Positions 1 to 5,815 of a stretch of 20,216 bases of DNA are shown piece by piece. The DNA comes from a virus: positions 1 through 20,216 of IMG/VR virus record IMGVR_UViG_3300025668_000051, one strand, 5' to 3'. A program made the position numbers and the translations under genes. The notes under the pieces were generated by a model that was given only the letters and a program-made list of their open reading frames with translations, made no database searches and had not been told where the DNA came from. How positions within the stretch are numbered: the first letter of the stretch is position 1; each line of letters starts with the position of its first letter.

Positions 1-693
1 AATTTTTGCAATGTGCTCGGACATTCTAAGCCGAACTTTGTCCACTTCAGCTTCTCGAATTTTACGAATTGATGCATTGTGTTCCTTTGCTTGACTCAAC
101 TTTGATTCATTTAAATCCATTTGATAGCTATTCTCGGTAATAGCTTCTTTATTAGAAGACACTTTTTCTTTTAACAACGTATTCATTGTACTGAACACTT
201 GAATATCAAGAAGGTCTTCGATAATCTCACGGCGAGTGTGAGCTGGTAATTCCATGAAAGGAACGTAGGTTGCACTACCAAGAACTACAATTTGATTAAA
301 CGATTTATAATTTAAATTCAAAATGTTTTGTTCAAGGTAAGATTGATAATCTCGAGCAGCTGCATCTTGATTAATCATTTCGCCATTTTTCCAGATTTCA
401 AATACAACAGGTTTAATACCACGGCGGATCATAAACTTGTTTTGACCTATTTGAAAATATATCTCAACAAGTGTATCTCTACCGTTAATGCTATTAATGA
501 GCTGGTTCTTATTAATTTTACGAAACGCTTTACCATACAAACCAAAAACAATAGCGTCAAGTAATGTTGATTTACCGCTACCGTTTGTACCACTGATAAG
601 TGTGGTTCTACTTTTATTTAAATCTATCGTAGTCCAAGAATTACCTGATGAAAGTAAGTTCTTGTACTGAACTTTTTGGAATTCAATTTTCAT
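1..693 (-). CDS. 46: gp46-like recombination endonuclease subunit (SbcC/Rad50 family), N-terminal part
   Basis: This is the ATPase subunit of the phage recombination nuclease, which with gp47 resects DNA ends for recombination-dependent replication. The first 231 codons are in the window and the C-terminus lies beyond the left edge. Seen: an N-terminal SMC/Rad50-type head with Walker A GTNGSGKST at residues 35-43, followed by the conserved LDAIVFGLYG stretch, a region ending in TRREIIEDLLDIQVF, and the start of a coiled coil rich in K, E and Q. The ATG at 693 overlaps the stop of gene 47 as ATGA, which indicates translational coupling. A consensus promoter inside gene 47 (1369-1397) could give 46 extra transcription. 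Family assignment is secure. Confidence 0.93.
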   Translation of the reverse strand, partial: MKIEFQKVQYKNLLSSGNSWTTIDLNKSRTTLISGTNGSGKSTLLDAIVFGLYGKAFRKINKNQLINSINGRDTLVEIYFQIGQNKFMIRRGIKPVVFEIWKNGEMINQDAAARDYQSYLEQNILNLNYKSFNQIVVLGSATYVPFMELPAHTRREIIEDLLDIQVFSTMNTLLKEKVSSNKEAITENSYQMDLNESKLSQAKEHNASIRKIREAEVDKVRLRMSEHIAKI

Positions 694-1754
694 GCTACTT
701 GTTGGGCCTCAATATATAAATCATCAATCACTTTCTTAATTAAATCTTTATCGACTTTGGTGTCAATTGATTCAATATAAGAATGTAATATTTCTTTAGT
801 GTCTTTTGTTTCGTCAAGTATTTCGTCAACACCTGCATCTTCTAGGTTTAAACTATCCTCAATAGATTTAACATCAGTAGCGCCTGAGTCTGTTAGTCTA
901 TTAAGAAACAAATCATAGATATATGGGTTTGTCCTGTTTTTAACAATAACTTTTATATAAGCATCTTTAATATTTTCAACATCTAAACTTGCTATGTCTT
1001 CAATAGTCATATTTGTATCATCATATTCAATTTTATGATATATTTGAAAAGGATTAAGTATCCATTCTAATTCTTTAGTTTCCGTATCAAGTACTCTAAA
1101 CCCACGTTTACCTTGGTAATCAGACCACGTCATTTCATACGGAGCACCAAGATAGTTGATGTTACCATATTCAGATGGATGGTGGAAGTGACCAGAATAA
1201 ACCTGTTCAAAATGTTTGAAAACATCCTTATTCAACCCATGATCGTTGATTGCACCTTTCAACATTTCAAAACCTTGAATAGCAAAGTGACCCATGCAGA
1301 TGTCTGCACTCGAGTTTTGCATTGCTATAAGTGATTCTTCCATGTTGTTTTTAGTTAACCATGGCACCATTATAATACTAGTTGACCCAAATGTCAACTC
1401 CACAGGTTTATCCTGATAAATGTTGAAGTCTTTATACTCAGTGAGCAACAACTTCATAGAATTAATTTCGTTAGTGTTGGTGTAATAAACTGAGTGGTTA
1501 CCTACAATAGCGTAGTATTGAATGTTCCTTTTAGCAAGTTCATCGAAGAACATTCTCTTAGCTCGGTCAAGAGTAACATAATTAACGTACTTACGGCGAT
1601 CAAACGTATCGCCTAGGTCTAATACAATATTAATATTATTTTCATCGAGGTGCGGGAAAAATGTTTCTGAAAAGAATTTTTCTTGATGATCTAAGAATAC
1701 TTTAGAATCACCTCGACAACCGAGATGCATATCTGTAATAATAGCAATTTTCAT
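690..1754 (-). CDS. 47: gp47-like recombination endonuclease subunit (SbcD/Mre11 phosphoesterase)
   Basis: This is the nuclease subunit that partners gp46 in end resection and host DNA breakdown. The 354-aa length is close to T4 gp47. Seen: the calcineurin-like metallophosphoesterase motifs in order, TDMHLG (D8, H10), LGDTFDRR (D49), GNHS (N86, H87), MGHFAIQG and SGHFHHP, which supply the two-metal site. The gene lies 3 bases after gene 55 and overlaps 46 by ATGA, so 55-47-46 read as one operon. A perfect sigma70-type promoter sits inside the reading frame near codons 119-129. Confidence 0.95.
   Translation of the reverse strand: MKIAIITDMHLGCRGDSKVFLDHQEKFFSETFFPHLDENNINIVLDLGDTFDRRKYVNYVTLDRAKRMFFDELAKRNIQYYAIVGNHSVYYTNTNEINSMKLLLTEYKDFNIYQDKPVELTFGSTSIIMVPWLTKNNMEESLIAMQNSSADICMGHFAIQGFEMLKGAINDHGLNKDVFKHFEQVYSGHFHHPSEYGNINYLGAPYEMTWSDYQGKRGFRVLDTETKELEWILNPFQIYHKIEYDDTNMTIEDIASLDVENIKDAYIKVIVKNRTNPYIYDLFLNRLTDSGATDVKSIEDSLNLEDAGVDEILDETKDTKEILHSYIESIDTKVDKDLIKKVIDDLYIEAQQVA
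1369..1397 (-). promoter_or_regulatory. internal sigma70-type promoter in gene 47, directed at 46
   Basis: Minus strand TTGACA (1397-1392), a 17-bp spacer, then TATAAT (1374-1369): both hexamers match consensus exactly. It carries the same GTTGACATT context as the other promoters in this window. It would transcribe the end of 47 and all of 46. The -35 box also lies in an inverted repeat (AGTTGAC/GTCAACT, 1380-1399). Activity is inferred. Confidence 0.6.
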
Positions 1755-1757
1755 TTA

Positions 1758-2270
1758 TTATTTCTTTTTCTCTTTATCTCGTGCAAGCTTGTCTTCGAAG
1801 TCTTGTACAAAGGCGTTCATATAGTCTGCGTTTGTATTTAGATGCAGATTAATATCTTCACCACCAGCATAAGTTCCGCCAGATGCTAGCATAGACTGAG
1901 ATGATTTAAAACGAATGTACATTTGCTTTTTCTCTTTTTGAATACGGCGTAGGAACGCGTACCAAATAATTTGAGTAAAGTAAGCAAACGGATTTTGAGA
2001 TTTTTCTGGATTAAAGTTATGAATATACTGAAGACAATTTTCAATACCATCACTAATCATATCTTCTTTATATGAGTATCCACTGAAGTTAGGTTTTGTA
2101 GCAAGTCTTGTAGCAATTTGATAGATACACTTACCAATATAATCAGGTACCCTAGGTTTTATCTCTGCACCTTCGTTTTCTGCATCACGACAGGCTTCTT
2201 GGTATTTGATTAAAGCCTCAAGTAGATCCTTGTTGTTAACGTAATTACGTTTGCGTGGCTTCTTGGCCAT
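1758..2270 (-). CDS. 55: gp55-like late-transcription sigma factor
   Basis: This is an alternative sigma factor that directs host RNA polymerase to phage late promoters (TATAAATA), two of which occur in this window. Seen: 170 aa, with an N-terminal RNYVNNKDLLEAL stretch very like T4 gp55 and a region-2-like core (NFSGYSYKEDMISDGIE, IHNFNPEKSQNPFAYF, FLRRIQKEKKQ). The C-terminus is different from what I recall of T4: it ends DFEDKLARDKEKKK, with no obvious SLDFLYE-type clamp-binding tail. The start is supported by AGGAGG six bases upstream. It heads the 55-47-46 operon behind a TTGACA promoter. Confidence 0.92.
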   Translation of the reverse strand: MAKKPRKRNYVNNKDLLEALIKYQEACRDAENEGAEIKPRVPDYIGKCIYQIATRLATKPNFSGYSYKEDMISDGIENCLQYIHNFNPEKSQNPFAYFTQIIWYAFLRRIQKEKKQMYIRFKSSQSMLASGGTYAGGEDINLHLNTNADYMNAFVQDFEDKLARDKEKKK

Positions 2271-2293
2271 AAGTCCCTCCTGTATTTTTTACT

Positions 2294-2322
2294 ATAGTAT
2301 TATACTATCGAGCTAATGTCAA
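2294..2322 (-). promoter_or_regulatory. sigma70-type promoter for 55-47-46
   Basis: Minus strand TTGACA at 2322-2317, a 17-bp spacer and TACTAT at 2299-2294, in the shared GTTGACATT context. It lies just upstream of the ribosome-binding site of gene 55. A TATAAT at 2304-2299 is also present but gives a spacer of only 12 bp. Confidence 0.6.
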
Positions 2323-2356
2323 CTGTTTTTTTTGTTGATACTGCTGCATTTTTTAG

Positions 2357-2384
2357 TTGACATTATTTCTAGGTGTGGTATAAT
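2357..2384 (+). promoter_or_regulatory. consensus sigma70-type promoter, antisense to uvsW
   Basis: Plus strand TTGACA (2357-2362), a 16-bp spacer and TATAAT (2379-2384). The expected start lies in a small palindrome, CGGTTTTAACCG (2385-2396). Transcription would run into the 3' end of uvsW on the opposite strand. No plus-strand gene follows before position 4966. Confidence 0.5.
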
Positions 2385-2411
2385 CGGTTTTAACCGCTAT
2401 AAAATAATATA

Positions 2412-3902
2412 TTAGATATTAACATTGTAGATTTTAAATTGGAATTGTTCAGTCCCATAAATCTCAATACGTTTTCTAAAATGTTTAAGAGTATAATTCT
2501 CGTAAGAGCCGACCGACAGGTCGTCTGTAATATCATACAGAGTAGCTTTATCAGCATCGTTACCTTTACGTAGTGCTCTACCAATTGATTGCAATACTTT
2601 AATTTCAGATTTAGAACCAGATGCAAAGATTACGTTATCCAATTTCTTAAGGTTAACACCAGTCGAAAAGACACCATAAGAAGCAAGAATATCATGTTGC
2701 TTAATAGGATCATTCTCAACGAGATTTCTAACTCGTTCTCTTTCATCGCCTTTAGTACCACCATATATAAAATGAAGTTGACGATCGTCTTTACGAAGTA
2801 AAGGTTCTAAAATTTTACCATGTTTTTCTACTAAATCAAATAAGACCAAATTGTTTTGACCTTCAAGCGACCAAAGTAAATTACGAATAAACATGTTTCG
2901 TCTCGTGTTGTTTACGAGAAACTCGCGTTCAGCAGGATACTTTTTAGATCCTTCTGATATTTGCTTAATTGCTTTAACAAAATCTTTTTTAATCTGAGCA
3001 TCATAATCTAGTACAATAGCTTTTACATTAAAATCAGCAACTGTACCAGCATCCATAAGATCTTTAGTTGTTACGAATTTTCTTACTTCTCCAAAACAAC
3101 CTTCTAATACTAATCTATGAGTTTTGCTTTCAGATGATTTAAGTGTACCAGTAAATCCATGCCGGTATTGGCAATCAGTAAGTTTATCCATAATCTTTTG
3201 AAGTGATTTAGCTTGGAACTGATGTGCTTCGTCTCCAAGTACTACACCAAATTGATCAAACCAAGCCTTCGGAAGTTTAATAAGAGATTGCCATGTTGAT
3301 ATTACTATTGGTGCATTGGTATGTTTATCTACACCACCTTGGATTTTGTATATTTCATCAGTGCATCCATAGTCTACAAAGTCACCAGCCATTTGGTGTA
3401 CAAGAGAAATCGTTGGAACAATAATAAGAGTTCTATGCTCGTAAGCTCTCCAATAATGCTGTTGAATTAAATGAATGATTAAAGATTTGCCTGAAGATGT
3501 TGGTGACAAAGAAAGAGAACGATTGTGTTTAATAGCATTTACGACATACTGATTTTGATAATCACGTGGCTCAAACTTACAATTGATTTCTTTTGCTATT
3601 TCATATCCGTAATCTTCTGGAACTTTTTCTTCTGCATATAAAGTTCCCTCTACAACAAGCTTATAATCCCGATCAGAACAAAACTTTTTCATGTAACCTA
3701 TAAGGCCAGCATATAAAGTAGGACGCATTGGTTGGAACAATCTTATATAACCATCCCAAACGCGATTTTTAAAAGAAGGATTAAATTTGTATCCTTCAGG
3801 TCTAAACTTAAAGTAGCTTTCTAGTTCCATCTTTATGCCGGCATCAGCTTCAATTCTCATGTGAACCGCATTAATCGGATGGACTGTAATCACTTCTTGC
3901 AT
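2412..3902 (-). CDS. uvsW: UvsW-like recombination DNA/RNA helicase (SF2)
   Basis: In T4, UvsW is an ATP-dependent helicase that remodels branched DNA and R-loops and helps switch from origin- to recombination-dependent replication. Seen: 496 aa, close to T4 UvsW; a Q-motif-like RDYQNQYV (113-120), Walker A PTSSGKS (134-140), motif II DEAH (224-227), motif III TGT (251-253), and the C-terminal helicase segments ASYGVFSTGVNLKKLD and SIGRALRKG (motif VI arginines). It lies three bases after uvsY, so the two are probably co-transcribed. A plus-strand promoter points into its 3' end. Confidence 0.95.
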   Translation of the reverse strand: MQEVITVHPINAVHMRIEADAGIKMELESYFKFRPEGYKFNPSFKNRVWDGYIRLFQPMRPTLYAGLIGYMKKFCSDRDYKLVVEGTLYAEEKVPEDYGYEIAKEINCKFEPRDYQNQYVVNAIKHNRSLSLSPTSSGKSLIIHLIQQHYWRAYEHRTLIIVPTISLVHQMAGDFVDYGCTDEIYKIQGGVDKHTNAPIVISTWQSLIKLPKAWFDQFGVVLGDEAHQFQAKSLQKIMDKLTDCQYRHGFTGTLKSSESKTHRLVLEGCFGEVRKFVTTKDLMDAGTVADFNVKAIVLDYDAQIKKDFVKAIKQISEGSKKYPAEREFLVNNTRRNMFIRNLLWSLEGQNNLVLFDLVEKHGKILEPLLRKDDRQLHFIYGGTKGDERERVRNLVENDPIKQHDILASYGVFSTGVNLKKLDNVIFASGSKSEIKVLQSIGRALRKGNDADKATLYDITDDLSVGSYENYTLKHFRKRIEIYGTEQFQFKIYNVNI

Positions 3903-3905
3903 AAA

Positions 3906-4340
3906 TTAAAATTCCCCAGATTGAAACTTTAGAATGTCAATCATATTCTTGACAATAAAGTTTCTTGAATGTATGGTTTTGACAATGTCTTCTAGGAACT
4001 TAGCTCGTTCCATATGATAATCAATTTTAAGACTGAGATTGATTACTTCCTTGTCTGCTTGAATATATTTATCTACTTCGTTGCGCAGTACTTTTTTCTG
4101 ATACGGCTTCCAACCACGATCCCTTAGATCTTCTTCAGCCATAGAGCCATCATAATATTCACGCTTATCGAACTCAAGCGTTTTATAGTCAGCCTTGAGC
4201 TTTTTTACTCGTAAGACTTCCTTATAATATAGCGTGTAGTATTTGTTGTGAAGTTCTGGGATACGCTTTGACTCACCGGCCAAATTTGTTTCGTTGATTT
4301 TGCAGTCAACTGCCCACAATTCATGAATATCTTCGCTCAA
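3906..4340 (-). CDS. uvsY: UvsY-like recombination mediator
   Basis: UvsY loads the UvsX recombinase onto gp32-coated single-stranded DNA. Seen: 144 aa (T4: 137), mostly helical and charged. The C-terminal half matches the T4 layout as I recall it: ADKEVINLSLKIDY, then a helix, then IHSRNFIVKNMIDILKF, mirroring T4 ADKDVLKVDTSLQY and IKSRGFAIKHIQDMRAF. The start is a TTG at 4340, chosen because AAAGGA lies seven bases upstream and no nearer ATG is in frame. Immediate linkage to uvsW supports the call. A TTGACA promoter lies 35 bases upstream. Confidence 0.82.
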   Translation of the reverse strand: MSEDIHELWAVDCKINETNLAGESKRIPELHNKYYTLYYKEVLRVKKLKADYKTLEFDKREYYDGSMAEEDLRDRGWKPYQKKVLRNEVDKYIQADKEVINLSLKIDYHMERAKFLEDIVKTIHSRNFIVKNMIDILKFQSGEF

Positions 4341-4374
4341 TTTTACATCCTTTAAAAAATAGAATCATATTATT

Positions 4375-4403
4375 ATTCTATCACAAACTATGAGCTATGT
4401 CAA
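4375..4403 (-). promoter_or_regulatory. sigma70-type promoter for uvsY-uvsW
   Basis: Minus strand TTGACA at 4403-4398, a 17-bp spacer, TAGAAT at 4380-4375, in the GTTGACATA context. It lies in the short gap between the gp19-like gene and uvsY. Confidence 0.62.
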
Positions 4404-4408
4404 CTACT

Positions 4409-4888
4409 TTATTCTATGTCAAAGTAATCGTATCTAAATGTAGCAGTAGCTTCAGGGTATTGAATGTCGGTGCCACGAACATCTAAACTGATTGAGGATA
4501 AACCAATTGGAAAGCAATCCTTAAACACCACTTTTTTATTAGCATTTTTATGACTATTATTTAGAATAACCGTGATGTCTGAAACAGTACCAGCTTGAGA
4601 TGCTGCAACAGCTTGGTATTGTTCTGTATTTTCTGGGAAACCAATACCTTTCATCCAATTATATATTTCTAAATAATTGTTCATGTTTTCATCTAAAATA
4701 AAACCCAAGTCAAATTCACCATATGTTAATCTATCTGGAGTATCAAATACTGCACCGATAGGAGTATTCCTTTGAACTGGCTGACTAAACACCGCAGGTA
4801 GTAAAAATCTCTGAGTAAAAAACTCAGTGTTTGGTAGCCTTTGAATGACTACCTCAAACGATAAGGGAGAAAAATAATTTGTTTGCAT
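4409..4888 (-). CDS. gp19-like tail tube / virion structural protein
   Basis: This is probably a tail-tube-type protein, assembling in the contractile tail. Seen: 159 aa from this start (165 from an upstream ATG at 4906), close to T4 gp19 (163). It is beta-rich, with the family pattern PLSFEVVIQRLP near the N-terminus, a central YLEIYNWMKGIG helix, and a C-terminal beta section ending TATFRYDYFDIE. The ATG at 4888 is preferred because AGGA lies six bases upstream, whereas the ATG at 4906 has no ribosome-binding site and overlaps a plus-strand -35 box. Upstream is a minus-strand TATAAATA late promoter, as expected for a structural gene. It may be a paralogue rather than the main tube protein. 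Confidence 0.72.
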   Translation of the reverse strand: MQTNYFSPLSFEVVIQRLPNTEFFTQRFLLPAVFSQPVQRNTPIGAVFDTPDRLTYGEFDLGFILDENMNNYLEIYNWMKGIGFPENTEQYQAVAASQAGTVSDITVILNNSHKNANKKVVFKDCFPIGLSSISLDVRGTDIQYPEATATFRYDYFDIE

Positions 4889-4899
4889 GATATTTCCTG

Positions 4900-4928
4900 T
4901 TGACATATGCTAGAAGCTTTGATAGTAT
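4900..4928 (+). promoter_or_regulatory. sigma70-type promoter upstream of the FkbM operon
   Basis: Plus strand TTGACA (4900-4905), a 17-bp spacer and TAGTAT (4923-4928), in the GTTGACATA context. It is followed within two bases by a late-promoter box, so the downstream operon may be expressed both early and late. Confidence 0.58.
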
Positions 4929-4937
4929 TTATAAATA
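4926..4937. promoter_or_regulatory. palindromic, bidirectional T4-type late promoter
   Basis: The 12-bp palindrome TATTTATAAATA contains TATAAATA on the plus strand (4930-4937) and again on the minus strand (4933-4926). This octamer is the T4 late-promoter -10 element read by gp55-polymerase. One copy faces the gp19-like gene, the other the small ORF and FkbM gene. Confidence 0.65.
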
Positions 4938-4965
4938 ATTCACCAACTATAAAAGGTACAAACGA

Positions 4966-5040
4966 ATGCAGGAAGATTATCGAACTAAAATGTTCGACGA
5001 CCCTTGCGATGATTGCACACACTGGATAGGACATATGTAA
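4966..5040 (+). CDS. 24-aa small ORF with CxxC, coupled to FkbM gene
   Basis: A short ORF starts at ATG 4966, ten bases after AAAGG, and its TAA overlaps the next ATG (TAATG at 5038-5042). The peptide is MQEDYRTKMFDDPCDDCTHW followed by IGHM. It is acidic with a CDDC pair and two histidines, so metal binding is conceivable. It sits directly downstream of tandem early-type and late promoters. It may be a leader peptide, a genuine miniprotein, or chance. Confidence 0.4.
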   Translation: MQEDYRTKMFDDPCDDCTHWIGHM

Positions 5041-5759
5041 TGATAGAAATTGAACAAAGAAAAAATATGAAAGCTTTGAATGTTGAAATGGATACAGGAA
5101 GCTTATGTATGAAAAACGTCTTATTCATGTATAATGAATTTTTCAAAAGCATGGATTATGATTGGTGGTACAAGGTACAGCCTGGTGATGTATGTGTGGA
5201 TGTAGGCGCCTGTGTAGGAATGTTTACAGCCCATGCGTTAGATCTTGGAGCTTCTAAAGTGTATATGATTGAACCTAACAAAGAACTGATGCAAACAGCG
5301 CTTAAAAACTGCTATGATTATATAGTAGACCAAACAGAACAAAGAATTGTCCCAATTGGCCACGCCATAGGGTCAGACTCTAGCCATACCGAACGAGTGT
5401 TTTACACAGATGATTTTAAGACTACAAGTTTTAAAGACTTCCTCGCGCGATATAATATAGAGCACATAGACTACCTTAAACTTGATTGTGAAGGTGGAGA
5501 ATATGACGTGTTGTCAGAAGAAAATTTTGACTTTATTAGAAAAAACGTAAAACACGTTTCTTTAGAAGTTCATCTCAGAGCTACTGACGATGGCATAGAT
5601 AAATTTATTAATTTTAGAAATAAATTTTTAACACCTTACATCAATGAAAACAGAGTAAGATTCCAAGACACTTCTATTAGCAATATGGTTTTAAACGATT
5701 CAGAACTAAGAAATCCAAATAGACCACGCGAGTTTATGATGTATTTAATTAACGGTTGA
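5040..5759 (+). CDS. FkbM-family SAM-dependent methyltransferase
   Basis: A putative O-methyltransferase, probably acting on a sugar or other small acceptor. Seen: 239 aa with a Rossmann SAM site VCVDVGACVGMFTAH (51-65), the acidic ribose-binding IEPN at 77-80, and the FkbM signature YLKLDCEGGEYDVL with LEVHL further on. ATG 5040 is chosen over an upstream TTG at 5013 because TAGGA lies eight bases before it and it overlaps the previous TAA. The TGA stop lies inside the -35 box of the promoter for gene 39. It is separated from the other sugar-modifying genes at 12.5-17.8 kb. Substrate unknown. Confidence 0.8.
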   Translation: MIEIEQRKNMKALNVEMDTGSLCMKNVLFMYNEFFKSMDYDWWYKVQPGDVCVDVGACVGMFTAHALDLGASKVYMIEPNKELMQTALKNCYDYIVDQTEQRIVPIGHAIGSDSSHTERVFYTDDFKTTSFKDFLARYNIEHIDYLKLDCEGGEYDVLSEENFDFIRKNVKHVSLEVHLRATDDGIDKFINFRNKFLTPYINENRVRFQDTSISNMVLNDSELRNPNRPREFMMYLING

Positions 5760-5784
5760 CATTATCGTTCAACTGTGTTAGATT
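5756..5784 (+). promoter_or_regulatory. sigma70-type promoter for topoisomerase gene 39
   Basis: TTGACA (5756-5761), a 17-bp spacer, TAGATT (5779-5784), preceded by AACGG. The stop codon of the FkbM gene (TGA, 5757-5759) is inside the -35 hexamer. Confidence 0.68.
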
Positions 5785-5815
5785 AGAACTATACTGATTC
5801 TTGAGGAGGACTTCT

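Noticed and set aside
1113-1334. Plus-strand 73-codon ORF opposite gene 47
   Set aside because: Shadow of the conserved phosphoesterase frame.
2385-2396. CGGTTTTAACCG as a terminator after uvsW
   Set aside because: Five-base stem with no following T run on either strand; better seen as a palindrome at the antisense start.
3949-3977. TTGACA-N17-TATGGT on the plus strand inside uvsY
   Set aside because: The -10 is poor, the flanking G of the promoter family is missing, and it is antisense within a coding region.
5801-5815. Upstream TTG start for topoisomerase gene 39
   Set aside because: It would translate the AGGAGG ribosome-binding site; TTG 5816 is correctly spaced from it.
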